A stretch of 64,000 bases of DNA from Acidovorax sp. Leaf78 (GCF_001422735.1 NZ_LMLZ01000003.1:62001-126000), one strand, 5' to 3'. Counted from the stretch's first letter, positions 28,860 to 37,641 are shown. The notes: generated by a model from the sequence alone, not told the origin. Numbers and translations: made by a program.

Positions 28860-29585
28860 ATGCCAACTGCACTGCGTCGTCGCCTTCTTCTCCAATCGGC
28901 CGCGTTCACCGTGGCCGGAGTCTGCCTTCCCACCGCGTGGGCGGCGGGCAAGATCAAACCCGGCGAGCGCGCAGCGCTCATCGTGGTGGATGTGCAGAAC
29001 TGCTTCGTGCCGGGTGGCACCTTGCCGGTGGCCCAGGGCGACGAGGTGGTGCCGGTCATCAACCGCATCGCCACCGCCTTCGAGAACGTGGTGGTCACGC
29101 AGGACTGGCACACGCAGGGCCACGCGTCGTTTGCCAGCAGCCATGCGGGCAAGAAGCCGTTTGAAACCGCCAAGCTCAGCTACGGCCCGCAGGTGCTGTG
29201 GCCCGACCACTGCGTGCAGGGCACCGACGACGCAGCGCTGCACAAGGACCTCAAGGTCCCGCAGGCGCAGGTGATCTTGCGCAAGGGCTTCCACCAGCAT
29301 GTGGACAGCTACTCGGCATTCGAAGAAGCGGACCGCAAGACGTCCACGGGCCTGGCGGGGTACCTCAAGCAGCGCGGCATCCGGGCGGTGTTCGTCACCG
29401 GTCTGGCCACCGACTTCTGCGTGGCCTGGACGGCGCTCGACGCCAGGCGCCTGGGCTTTGAGACCTATGTGGTCGAGGACGCCTGCCGCGCCATCGACCT
29501 CAACGGCTCGCTCGCAGCCGCCTGGAAAAACATGGCAGCGAAAGGCGTCAAGCGCATTCAGTCCAGCGATATCGAGGTCGCGTAA
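28860..29585 (+). CDS. pncA: Nicotinamidase with N-terminal export signal
   Basis: It hydrolyses nicotinamide to nicotinate and ammonia. The 241-residue protein has the catalytic triad D44 (VVDVQNCF), K142 (LRKGF) and C187 (TDFC), the metal ligands D82/H84/H88 in QDWHTQGHASF, and the strongly nicotinamidase-specific WPDHCVQGTDDAALHKDL. The N-terminal MPTALRRRLLLQSAAFTVAG... with an alanine-rich cleavage region (TAWAAG) is a Sec or twin-arginine signal, unlike the usual cytoplasmic PncA. Preceded by a GGAG site and 72 bp after the ATPase gene. Export would place nicotinamide breakdown in the periplasm, ahead of import. Confidence 0.9.
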   Translation: MPTALRRRLLLQSAAFTVAGVCLPTAWAAGKIKPGERAALIVVDVQNCFVPGGTLPVAQGDEVVPVINRIATAFENVVVTQDWHTQGHASFASSHAGKKPFETAKLSYGPQVLWPDHCVQGTDDAALHKDLKVPQAQVILRKGFHQHVDSYSAFEEADRKTSTGLAGYLKQRGIRAVFVTGLATDFCVAWTALDARRLGFETYVVEDACRAIDLNGSLAAAWKNMAAKGVKRIQSSDIEVA

Positions 29586-29703
29586 GGCCGTCCCACCGGA
29601 GCACACGGCACCCGGTTAGACGGATTCACAACACACCGCAGAAAGTGTTGCAAAGCCCCTCTGATTAAAGGGAAGATTGCGCCTTTGATGTAAGGAGCGT
29701 TTC

Positions 29704-30876
29704 ATGAAGTTTCGTGGGATGGAGGAAGGGCGCATCGACCGCCGGGTGGTGCTCGCAAGCCTGGGCGCCGCCGCTCTGGCAGGGGCGGGGCCGGCCGCCG
29801 CCGAGACCGGAGTGACGGACTCCCGCATCAAGGTGGGGCAGTCGGCCGTGTTCACCGGGCCTGCCAAGGATTTCGGGGTGGACTACAAGGCCGGCATCGC
29901 GCTGGTCTTCGACAAAGTCAACAAAAGCGGCGGCGTGCAGGGCCGCACGCTCGAGCTGGTGTCGCACGACGACGCCTACGACCCCAAGAAGACGGCCGAG
30001 AACACCGCCAAGCTGATCGACGAGGACAAGGTCTTCGCGCTGATCGGCTACGTGGCCACGGGCAACCTCATCGCCGCCATGCCGCTGGCCGAAAAGGCGG
30101 GCGTGCCCATGTTCGCGCCGCTGGTGGGCACCACGTCGTTTCGCACAACGCACAACCGCTATTTGTTCCACGTGCGCGCCAGCTACGAGACCGAGCTGCG
30201 CAAGATCGTGGGCCACCTGGCCACGCTGGGCATCACCAACATCGCGGTCATCTACCAGAACAGCGCGTTCGGCAAGTCCAACCTCGACACCTGCCTGCAG
30301 ATCGCGCAGGGCCTGAAGGTCAAGGTGGTCGAGTCCGTGCCCATGGAGATCGCCGCCACCGACGCCAAGGCGCAGGTCGCCACGCTCACCAAGGCCCAGC
30401 CCGGCGCGGTGGTGATGATCATGGCCGGCAAGATGGTGGAGGTCTTCCTGCGCGACTACCGCGCGGCGGGCGCCGCGTCGCCGCTGTACACCATCTCGGT
30501 GGGCATCACCGATGCGCCGGGCTCGGCGCAGCGCCTGAACGGCGGCATCGAAGGCCTGGTCACGGCGAGCATCGTGCCGTCGCCACAGGCCAGCCGCATG
30601 CCCATCGTGGTGGACTACCGCAAGGACCGCACCGACGCGGGCGAGAAGATCGACAGCTACACCATGCTGGAGGGTTACATCGCCGCGCGCGTGTTCGTGG
30701 AAGGCCTCAAGCGCGCGGGCCGCAACCTCACGCGCGACGGTTTCATCAAGGCGCTGGAAGACATGGGCACGACCAAGATCGGCGACTTTCCGCTGCAGTA
30801 CGGCCCCACCAACCACAACGGCTCGAACTTCGTGGACCTGGAGATGTACACGCGCACCGGAGCGCTCAAGCGCTAA
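29704..30876 (+). CDS. ABC transporter substrate-binding protein (branched-chain type), 2 of 2
   Basis: 390 residues. The N-terminus DRRVVLASLGAAALAGAGPAAAE looks like a twin-arginine or Sec signal; the mature part is LivJ-like (RIKVGQSAVFTGPAKDFGVDYKAGIALVFDKVNKSGGVQG). It lies between the nicotinamidase and nicA genes with no permease of its own, so it may share the cluster transporter and widen its ligand range, for example nicotinate versus nicotinamide. It differs clearly in sequence from the binding protein at 23890. A family A repeat follows the stop. Confidence 0.86.
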   Translation: MKFRGMEEGRIDRRVVLASLGAAALAGAGPAAAETGVTDSRIKVGQSAVFTGPAKDFGVDYKAGIALVFDKVNKSGGVQGRTLELVSHDDAYDPKKTAENTAKLIDEDKVFALIGYVATGNLIAAMPLAEKAGVPMFAPLVGTTSFRTTHNRYLFHVRASYETELRKIVGHLATLGITNIAVIYQNSAFGKSNLDTCLQIAQGLKVKVVESVPMEIAATDAKAQVATLTKAQPGAVVMIMAGKMVEVFLRDYRAAGAASPLYTISVGITDAPGSAQRLNGGIEGLVTASIVPSPQASRMPIVVDYRKDRTDAGEKIDSYTMLEGYIAARVFVEGLKRAGRNLTRDGFIKALEDMGTTKIGDFPLQYGPTNHNGSNFVDLEMYTRTGALKR

Positions 30877-30889
30877 GGATATGGTGCAA

Positions 30890-31005
30890 CCCCCTGTGGC
30901 GCTTCGCGCCTTCCCCCTTCTCTCGCATTGCTGCGCAATGCGGGAAGGGGGACGCCGCCAGCGGGGCGGGGCGGCCCTTCCGCGGCGGCCCCTGACTTGG
31001 GCTGC
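30890..31005 (+). repeat. Family A repeat copy with extra hairpin, 3' of the second binding-protein gene
   Basis: In sense orientation it starts 13 bases after the TAA stop: C-run, TGTGGCGCTTCGCGCC, a C-run, a strong hairpin with arms CGCATTG/CAATGCG, a G-run and ACGCCGCC. Compared with copies 1-3, a segment is inserted between the C- and G-runs. It stands between the binding-protein gene and nicA and may separate their transcripts. Confidence 0.6.
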
Positions 31006-31071
31006 GTCAGTGTCGTACGTCGCTGACGCAGCAACCGTGTCTTTCGTCCGAAGTAAACAACCATCCAGCAA

Positions 31072-31563
31072 ATGCAGTTAGTCGCTGTTGTCAACGGCCA
31101 GCCCTGCCCCCTGCCTGCGGCCACGTCCGGCAGCGCCACGCTGCTGCACGTGCTGCGCAACGACCTGGCGCTCAACGGCCCCAAGTACGGCTGCGGGCTG
31201 GGGCAGTGCGGGGCGTGCACGGTGCTGGTGGACGGCGTGGCCGCGCGGGCCTGCGTGATTCCGGCGCAGGGCGTGGCAGGGCGTGAGGTGACCACGCTGG
31301 AGGGCCTGCCCGCGCGCTGCGGCACTGCGGCGGGGCGCCACCCGGTGCAGCAGGCCTTCATCGACGAGCAGGCCGCGCAGTGCGGCTACTGCCTGAACGG
31401 CATGGTCATGATGGCCGTGGCGCTGCTGGAGCGAAACCCCCACCCCGACGAGGCCGCCATCCGCCGCGAGCTGTCGGCCAACCTGTGCCGCTGCGGCACG
31501 CATGTGGAGATCATCCGCGCCGTGCAGCGCGCGGCGGTGTTGATGCAGGAGGCCAGGGCATGA
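31072..31563 (+). CDS. nicA: Nicotinate dehydrogenase subunit A (2Fe-2S)
   Basis: The small subunit carries electrons from the molybdenum site. It has 163 residues, a plant-type cluster C41, C46, C49, C61 (KYGCGLGQCGACTVLVDG) and a second cluster C104/C107 with C139/C141 (QCGYCLNG, LCRCGTH), as in the xanthine oxidase family. No FAD subunit is encoded beside it, as in Pseudomonas putida NicAB where electrons pass to cytochrome c. The stop overlaps the nicB start (ATGA). It could also serve a related N-heterocycle dehydrogenase; the nicotinamidase and enamidase neighbours favour nicotinate. Confidence 0.88.
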   Translation: MQLVAVVNGQPCPLPAATSGSATLLHVLRNDLALNGPKYGCGLGQCGACTVLVDGVAARACVIPAQGVAGREVTTLEGLPARCGTAAGRHPVQQAFIDEQAAQCGYCLNGMVMMAVALLERNPHPDEAAIRRELSANLCRCGTHVEIIRAVQRAAVLMQEARA

Positions 31564-34500
31564 GCACGCCGCCCGCCAGCACTGCGCCGCTGCGCGCCCA
31601 CACGCCGCTGACCCGCGCCGACTTCCACGCGGCCGACGGCGTGCTGCTGGTGGTGCGCAACCCGCCGCCCGCGCCGCCGCCGGTCAAGGGCCAGCCCGCG
31701 CTGGTGGCCGGCAACCCGGCCGAGGGCGTCGAAATACTGATCGCCGTGTGGGACGACGGCAGCGTGACCGCGCTCAACGGCCATGTGGACCTGGGCACCG
31801 GCATCCGCACGGCGCTGGCGCAGATCGTGGCCGAAGAGCTGGACGTGGACCTGGCCCGGGTGAACATGGTGCTGGGCGACACCACGCGCGCGCCCAACCA
31901 GGGCGCCACCATCGCAAGCGCCTCCATCCAGATCCACGCCAAGCCGCTGCGCCTTGCCGCAGCGCAGGCGCGCCACTGGCTGGTGGCCCGCGCTGCAGCG
32001 CGCCTGAACGTGCCGGCGGACGCGCTGCAGGTGTCGGGCGGCGTGGTGCAGCTGGCGGCCGACTCCGCGCAGCAGTTGCGCTACGGCGACCTGCTGGCGG
32101 GCCAGCACACGGTGCTGGAGCTGGCCGACGCCACACCCACCAAACCCACGGCCGACTACCGCGTGGTCGGCCAGTCGGTGCCGCGCGTGGACATCCCTGC
32201 CAAGGTCAGCGGCGAGCTGGTCTTTGTGCACGACATGCGCGTGCCCGGCATGCTGCACGGCCGCGTGGTGCGCCCGCCGTATGCGGGGGCCGACCATGGC
32301 GACTTCATCGGCAACACGCTGGCATCGGTGGACCAGGCGTCCATCGCGCACATCGCCGGCATCCGCGCGGTGGTGGTGATCCGCGACTTCGTGGGCATCG
32401 TCGCCGAGCGCGAGGAGCAGGCCGAGCAGGCCCTGCGCGAGCTGCGCGTGCACTGGAAGGACTGGCCCGGCTTTCCGCGCCAGGACAGCCCCGAGGCCAT
32501 CGCCCAGGCCATCCGCGCCAACCCGGCCACACAGCGCCGCCTGGTGGAGGAAGGCGATGTGGACGCAGCCCTGGCCGCGGCCGACCAGCCCATGCCGCGC
32601 ACCTACGTGTGGCCCTACCAGATGCACGCGTCCATCGGCCCGTCGTGCGCGGTGGCCGAGTGGCGGGCGCAGGATGGCACCGGTCGCCCGCGCATGACCG
32701 TGTGGGCCGGCACGCAGAACCCGCACGTGCTGCGCGCCGACCTGGCCCGCCTCATGGGCATGGGCGATGTGGACATCGACCTCATCCGCATGGAGGCCGC
32801 AGGCTGCTACGGCCGCAACGGTGCCGACGATGTGGCGGCCGACGCCGCGCTGTTGTCGCGCGCCGTGGGCGCCCCGGTGCGGGTGCAGCTCACGCGCGAG
32901 CAGGAGCATTTGTGGGAGCCCAAGGGCACCGCGCAGCTCATGCAGGTGCGTGGCGGGCTCAACGCCGATGGCTCGGTGGCAGCGTACGACTTCGAGACCT
33001 CTTACCCGTCCAACGGCGCGCCCACGCTGGCCCTGCTGCTCACCCGCACCATCGAGCCCGTGGCCCAGGCCTACGAGATGGGCGACCGCACCGCACGCCC
33101 GCCTTATCAGTACGACAACCTGCGCGTGGCGGTCAACGACATGCCGCCCATCGTGCGCGCATCGTGGCTGCGGGGCGTGTCCGCGCTGCCCAACTCCTTT
33201 GCGCACGAATCGTATGTGGACGAACTGGCCACCGCCGCCGGCGTGGACCCGGTGGCCTTTCGCCTGCAGCTGCTGAACGACCCGCGCGCGGCCGAGCTGG
33301 TGCAGGCCACGGCCGAGAAGGCCGGCTGGGTTCGCCGCACCGGCCCGCAGCAGCGTGAGCTGGACGGTGGCAGCGATGGCGACTGGGTGCAGGGCCAGGG
33401 CTTTGCGTACGCCCGCTACATCCACAGCAAGTGGCCCGGCTTCGGCGCGGCCTTGGCCGCCTGGGTGGCCGATGTCGAGGTCAACAAGCGGACCGGCGAG
33501 GTGCATGTGCGCCGCGTGGTCGTGGGGCACGACGCGGGCCTCATGGTCAACCCGGCGGGCGTGGAGCAGCAGGTGCACGGCAACGTGCTGCAGACCACCA
33601 GCCGCGCGCTCAAGGAGCAGGTGACGTTCGAGCCCGTGAAGCAGGCCGTGGACAACCGCGAATGGGGCAGCTACCCCATCCTGAGCTTTCGCGAAGTGCC
33701 CGTCATCGAGGTCATGCACATGCCCCGGCAGGACGAGGCGCCGCTGGGCTCGGGCGAGTCGTCCTCGGTGCCCGGCACGGCGGCCATTGCCAACGCGATC
33801 TTCGACGCCACGGGCGTGCGGTTTCGGGCGCCCCCGTTCACGCCCGAGGTCGTGCGTGCGGGCTTGAACCCCCTCACCGCGGCGGCCGAGGCCGCAGGCC
33901 GCGGGCGGCCCGGCGACGAGGGTGGCACGCCCACCCCGCCGGCCGACGTGCTGCCCACGCTGGAGCTGCCGGCACCTGCCGTGCCCGCCACCGCCACCTG
34001 GCCGCGCCGGCGCAGCCTGTGGGCGCGCGGCGGCGCACTGCTGGCTGGCGGGATCGCCCTGGGCGCCGCACTGCTGGGCTGGCGCCCGTCCATCGCGCCC
34101 GTGGTGCAGACCGCGGGCGGGGCCGCGGTGTACAACGCCGCCACCATCGAACGCGGCCGCCTGCTGGCCGCTGCAGGCGACTGCGTGGTCTGCCACACGG
34201 CGCCCGGCGGCACGCCCAACACCGGCGGGCGCGGCATGGAGACGCCGTTCGGCACCGTCTACACCACCAACCTCACACCCGACGCCGAGACCGGCATCGG
34301 CCAGTGGTCGTTCAGCGCGTTCCAGCGCGCCATGCGCGAAGGCATCTCGCGCGACGGCAAGCATCTGTACCCCGCGTTCCCGTACACCGCGTTCGCGAAG
34401 ATGGGCGACGACGACCTCACCGCGCTGTACGCCTACCTGATGGCGCAGCCTGCGGTGCGCGCGGAGGTGCCCAAGACCGACCTGGCCTTTCCGTTCAGCG

Positions 34501-35387
34501 TGCGCCCGCTCATGGCCGGCTGGAACGCGCTGTTCCACGACGCCACGCCGTTCAAGCCCGACTCCACGCGCCCGCCCGAGTGGAACCGCGGCGCTTACCT
34601 GGTGCAGGGCGTGGGCCACTGCGGCGCCTGCCACACGCCGCGCAATGCGATGGGTGCAGAAATGGGTGGTGCCGCCTTCCTGTCGGGCGCGATGGTGGAT
34701 GGGTGGGAAGCGCCCGCGCTCACCGCCTTGTCCAAGGCCCCTGTGCCGTGGAGCGCCGAGTCGCTCTACAGCTACCTGCGCCACGGCCACAGCGCGCAGC
34801 ACGGCAGCGCCTCGGGCCCGATGGCGCCCGTGGTGCGCGAGTTGGCGCACCTGCCGGACGGCGACATCCGCGCCATGGCGAGCTATCTCGCGTCCTTCCA
34901 GCCGGTGACCGAGCCGGCAACGACCAAAGCCACCGCAGCCAACTCAGCCAGCGGATCAGCTGCAGCCCATGTGGCCGTCGCCGCGAACACGGATGCAGCC
35001 CAGACCCGCGCCACCGCCGCCGTGGCCCAGGCCGCCGCACTCGCACCCCAGCCCGGCCAGGCGCAGCGCCTGTTCAACGGCGCCTGCGCCGCCTGCCACC
35101 ACGACGGCGACGGCCCGAAGCTGCTGGGCGTGAACATTCCGCTCGCGCTCAACAGCAACCTGCACAGCGACCGGCCCGACAACCTGCTGCAGGTCATCGT
35201 GCACGGCATCCGCGAACCCGCCGCGCGCGACATCGGCTTCATGCCCGCGTTCGGCCACGCACTCAGCGATGCGCAGGTCACCGAGCTGGCGCACTACATG
35301 CGCCAGCGCTACGCGCCGGGCCGGCCCGCGTGGAGCGATGTGCCTGAGGCGCTGGCGCGCGTACGGGCGGGGCCTGCGCATCCTTGA
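31560..35387 (+). CDS. nicB: Nicotinate dehydrogenase subunit B: molybdopterin subunit fused to triple cytochrome c
   Basis: It hydroxylates nicotinate at C6. The 1275-residue protein starts with a molybdenum-binding region (HVDLGTGIRTALAQIVAEEL, then LRGVSALPNSFAHESYVDELA, and the terminal glutamate region PLGSGESSSVPGTAAIANAI). A hydrophobic segment follows at about 818-840, then three haem-c sites: CVVCH (about 875), CGACH (about 1021) and CAACH (about 1176). This is the NicB/IorB-like domain order. The haem part must face the periplasm, so the single membrane segment probably anchors the enzyme. An Ala-rich spacer precedes the third haem domain. It is translationally coupled to nicA. Confidence 0.88.
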   Translation: MSTPPASTAPLRAHTPLTRADFHAADGVLLVVRNPPPAPPPVKGQPALVAGNPAEGVEILIAVWDDGSVTALNGHVDLGTGIRTALAQIVAEELDVDLARVNMVLGDTTRAPNQGATIASASIQIHAKPLRLAAAQARHWLVARAAARLNVPADALQVSGGVVQLAADSAQQLRYGDLLAGQHTVLELADATPTKPTADYRVVGQSVPRVDIPAKVSGELVFVHDMRVPGMLHGRVVRPPYAGADHGDFIGNTLASVDQASIAHIAGIRAVVVIRDFVGIVAEREEQAEQALRELRVHWKDWPGFPRQDSPEAIAQAIRANPATQRRLVEEGDVDAALAAADQPMPRTYVWPYQMHASIGPSCAVAEWRAQDGTGRPRMTVWAGTQNPHVLRADLARLMGMGDVDIDLIRMEAAGCYGRNGADDVAADAALLSRAVGAPVRVQLTREQEHLWEPKGTAQLMQVRGGLNADGSVAAYDFETSYPSNGAPTLALLLTRTIEPVAQAYEMGDRTARPPYQYDNLRVAVNDMPPIVRASWLRGVSALPNSFAHESYVDELATAAGVDPVAFRLQLLNDPRAAELVQATAEKAGWVRRTGPQQRELDGGSDGDWVQGQGFAYARYIHSKWPGFGAALAAWVADVEVNKRTGEVHVRRVVVGHDAGLMVNPAGVEQQVHGNVLQTTSRALKEQVTFEPVKQAVDNREWGSYPILSFREVPVIEVMHMPRQDEAPLGSGESSSVPGTAAIANAIFDATGVRFRAPPFTPEVVRAGLNPLTAAAEAAGRGRPGDEGGTPTPPADVLPTLELPAPAVPATATWPRRRSLWARGGALLAGGIALGAALLGWRPSIAPVVQTAGGAAVYNAATIERGRLLAAAGDCVVCHTAPGGTPNTGGRGMETPFGTVYTTNLTPDAETGIGQWSFSAFQRAMREGISRDGKHLYPAFPYTAFAKMGDDDLTALYAYLMAQPAVRAEVPKTDLAFPFSVRPLMAGWNALFHDATPFKPDSTRPPEWNRGAYLVQGVGHCGACHTPRNAMGAEMGGAAFLSGAMVDGWEAPALTALSKAPVPWSAESLYSYLRHGHSAQHGSASGPMAPVVRELAHLPDGDIRAMASYLASFQPVTEPATTKATAANSASGSAAAHVAVAANTDAAQTRATAAVAQAAALAPQPGQAQRLFNGACAACHHDGDGPKLLGVNIPLALNSNLHSDRPDNLLQVIVHGIREPAARDIGFMPAFGHALSDAQVTELAHYMRQRYAPGRPAWSDVPEALARVRAGPAHP

Positions 35388-35399
35388 TGTACGGCTTTG

Positions 35400-35449
35400 C
35401 ATGGCCTGGCGCTTGCTGAATCAGCGCCAGGCGCTATTAAAAAGATAGC
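35400..35449. repeat. Family C repeat copy 2
   Basis: GGCGCTTGCTGAATCAGCGCC is followed by the 17-bp palindrome GCTAT-N7-ATAGC at 35433-35449, in the opposite orientation to copy 1. It lies 13 bases after the nicB stop. Confidence 0.7.
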
Positions 35450-35515
35450 GTCAGTGGCGCATGCACCTGCATGTCCACACGTCTGCAGGCCGGCCGGGCA
35501 AGGCTACGATGCCGC

Positions 35516-36472
35516 ATGACTGTGCCAACGACTCCACCACACCCTGCCGCAGCTGTCGCAGCTGATGCGGCCTTCGCCAATGCCGACGCGCTCGATGACT
35601 TGGCCACCCAGGTGGGCATCGAAGTACCCGCCCTGTTGCGCGCCTTGGTTGCCGCTGGCGCCACTTTCTACGGCCCCGACTGGCCTGGGCAGTGGCGCAC
35701 GCTGTGCCTGACGCAGCCGCCGGCCTTCATCAGCTGCGAGGATTTCGAGTGGATGGATGCGCAAGAGCGCGCAGACGCGGCGCAGGAATGGCTGCACGCA
35801 GCCGCGCAGGGTGGTCGCAGGTTTCTCCCCTTCGCCCAGAACGGCGCGGGCGACGCGTATTGCCTGACCCTGGGCGTTAATGCACTACCCCACACAGTGG
35901 CGCCGGTCGCCCTGGTGCCCCACGACGATGACGAGGCGATGGTGCTGCACGCCAGCTTCGACGACTTTGCTGCCGCGATGCTGCTGCAGTCCATGGCCGA
36001 CCTCAGCCACCAGATGGACGAGTTCTCGCTGGAAGAAGCCGTTACCCAAACCCGCCTTGATGTCGCGTGCACATCTGCGCTGATGCTTGCCGACAGCGCT
36101 GAACGCCTGCAGGCGATGGCCGGGCAAGCGCCGCAGCAGCAATCAGTGCAGGACGGGCCGCGTGCGCGGCCGCGCGACGTGTGGGCGCTGATCTCGCCAC
36201 AGCAACTGGCGCAGGAACTGGAGCGGCTGCCGGATGCGCAGGCAGCGCCGCTGCGGTTTTCAGTGGTGCCCCGCTGGGAACTTCGATCTGCCCCTGCGCA
36301 GGAGGTGAACGCGCCGACCGCCGTGCAAAGCCCCGCTGCGCTAACATGGCAATCGCTGGCAGCGGACCCGGCCACGCGTCGGCAGGCCATCCGCGCCTAC
36401 CAGGCAGAGTTCGGCGGCGACCTGCCCACCGCCAAGGCCGCGGTGGATGCGCTCAACCCACTGTCGCGCTAG
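35516..36472 (+). CDS. SMI1/KNR4 family protein
   Basis: 318 residues with an N-terminal region ALDDLATQVGIEVPALLRALVAAGATFYG and the family core FLPFAQNGAGDAYCLTLGVN...PVALVPHDDDEAMVLHASFDDFAAAML. SMI1/KNR4 domains often act as immunity proteins to polymorphic toxins or as scaffolds; no toxin gene is near. The second half is less conserved and ends with ATRRQAIRAYQAEFGGDLPTAKAAVDAL. ATG 35516 is chosen over an upstream frame extension. It is flanked by family C repeats on both sides. Confidence 0.72.
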   Translation: MTVPTTPPHPAAAVAADAAFANADALDDLATQVGIEVPALLRALVAAGATFYGPDWPGQWRTLCLTQPPAFISCEDFEWMDAQERADAAQEWLHAAAQGGRRFLPFAQNGAGDAYCLTLGVNALPHTVAPVALVPHDDDEAMVLHASFDDFAAAMLLQSMADLSHQMDEFSLEEAVTQTRLDVACTSALMLADSAERLQAMAGQAPQQQSVQDGPRARPRDVWALISPQQLAQELERLPDAQAAPLRFSVVPRWELRSAPAQEVNAPTAVQSPAALTWQSLAADPATRRQAIRAYQAEFGGDLPTAKAAVDALNPLSR

Positions 36473-36487
36473 ATGGCGTTGGAACCT

Positions 36488-36545
36488 GATAAAAAATGCC
36501 GCTACCGCTCCATGGCCGGGCGCTAGCAGCTATCAAAAATGTAGC
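36488..36545. repeat. Family C repeat copy 3, overlapping the EVE gene stop
   Basis: The 17-bp palindrome at 36529-36545 (GCTAT-N7-GTAGC) covers the last codons and TGA stop of the EVE-domain gene, giving its C-terminal LLHF. The rest extends leftward to 36488. Confidence 0.7.
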
Positions 36546-37078
36546 AATTGCTCCGACGCCCCCATCGCCAGTGCAATCACGCGCATATCGTGGTCGCTGA
36601 TGGCAAACAGCCCGAAGCGAAACTTCGCGCCCCAGCGCTGGAGGTCTTCCACAAACTCCAGTTGCGCCAGCAGCGGGCGAATGGGTGCCTCGAGGGCGTC
36701 CGGCACATAGGCCACATCCTTGCGGTAGGGCACAAAGCCGCTGCCCATGTCGAACGCGTACGCCGCGCCCGGCAGCACCGTGCCGATGGAGACGAACGCC
36801 TGCACCCGGTCCGACCCGCCCATCGTCAGCGCGGAGGCGTAGTAGGCCACCCGGTCACCCGCCTGCACGCGCTGCAGTGGCGCCACCTTGCCGTGGCACA
36901 CCTGCATGTAGCCCGCGCCGGGCACGGCGCAGCCCCGGCGCGCATGCTCGGCACTGGCCACGGCGATCCAGTTGCGGGGCGAGTGCAGCTGCTTTTCGGT
37001 GTTCGGCTCAGCGGCCTGCCGCGATGGCCGTGCGATGCCGGTGATCACGGGCGCATCTGCCCACAGTGCGTGCTGCAT
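36533..37078 (-). CDS. EVE domain-containing protein
   Basis: 181 residues. The EVE (PUA/YTH-like) fold is seen in RNWIAVASAEHARRGCAVPGAGYMQVCHGKVAPLQRVQAGDRVAYYAS with FRFGLFAISDHDMRVIA at the C-terminus. Bacterial EVE proteins bind modified nucleotides in DNA or RNA and some act in defence, but this stand-alone form is of unknown role. The stop and final residues fall in a family C repeat. It starts at ATG 37078; the first 35 residues are not part of the domain. Confidence 0.75.
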   Translation of the reverse strand: MQHALWADAPVITGIARPSRQAAEPNTEKQLHSPRNWIAVASAEHARRGCAVPGAGYMQVCHGKVAPLQRVQAGDRVAYYASALTMGGSDRVQAFVSIGTVLPGAAYAFDMGSGFVPYRKDVAYVPDALEAPIRPLLAQLEFVEDLQRWGAKFRFGLFAISDHDMRVIALAMGASEQLLHF

Positions 37079-37174
37079 GGCGCGCTCCTTTTTTGGTGTG
37101 TGGTGTTGTTATCGTTGCGGCGGTCGCATGGGCTTTCGAGCCGCCTCTGGCCTGCGATGCGAGCGCAGCGCCTA

Positions 37175-37262
37175 CCAGCGCACCCGTGGATCCGGCTTCG
37201 CCGGTCCACCGGGTGCGTCCCCCCTCCGGGGGGAAGACGCCGCCAGGCGGCTCAGGGGGGAG
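37175..37262 (-). repeat. Family A repeat copy 2, directly 3' of a VOC gene
   Basis: It shows the same order as copy 1 (C-run, GCGGC stem, C-run/G-run, ACGC, CCGGTGG-type tail) on the minus strand and begins about two bases after the TAG stop of the VOC gene. Confidence 0.65.
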
Positions 37263-37263
37263 C

Positions 37264-37641
37264 CTATTCCGCGGCGTGCAGGCCCACGCGGTTGCCGTCC
37301 AGGTCGTGGATCTGCGCAAAGAACCCCATGCCTGGCGGCAGGGCCGTGCGCGGTACGGCCACGCGGCCGCCCTCTGCCACGGCGCGCTCCAGGGCGGCGT
37401 CGAGCGATGGCGATGCGTCCAGGTACACCAGCGTGCCGCCGTCCGACACACGCGGGGCCGTGGGGCCTTGCATCAGCGCGCCGCCCACGCCGTCGGCAGC
37501 GTTGTCGTACGGAAAGACGGCGCCTTCGCTCGGCCCCATGTTTTCGCGGCGCATGGCTTGGCCGAGCACGGCCTCGTAAAAGGCCTGGGCGCGGTCCAGT
37601 TGGGTGGTGGGGATCTCAAACCAGGCGATAGCGTTCTTCAT
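37264..37641 (-). CDS. VOC family protein (glyoxalase-like), small
   Basis: 125 residues forming one vicinal-oxygen-chelate domain: AIAWFEIPTTQLDRAQAFYEAVLGQAMR at the N-terminus and GFFAQIHDLDGNRVGLHA at the C-terminus. Such proteins bind a metal or small ligand; the function is unknown. It starts at ATG 37641; a longer frame continues upstream without domain sequence. Confidence 0.8.
   Translation of the reverse strand: MKNAIAWFEIPTTQLDRAQAFYEAVLGQAMRRENMGPSEGAVFPYDNAADGVGGALMQGPTAPRVSDGGTLVYLDASPSLDAALERAVAEGGRVAVPRTALPPGMGFFAQIHDLDGNRVGLHAAE

Noticed and set aside
31386-34850. Very long minus-strand open frame (1154 codons) opposite nicB
   Set aside because: It is an antisense shadow of nicB in GC-rich DNA, full of His/Ala/Gly/Arg with no family motif.
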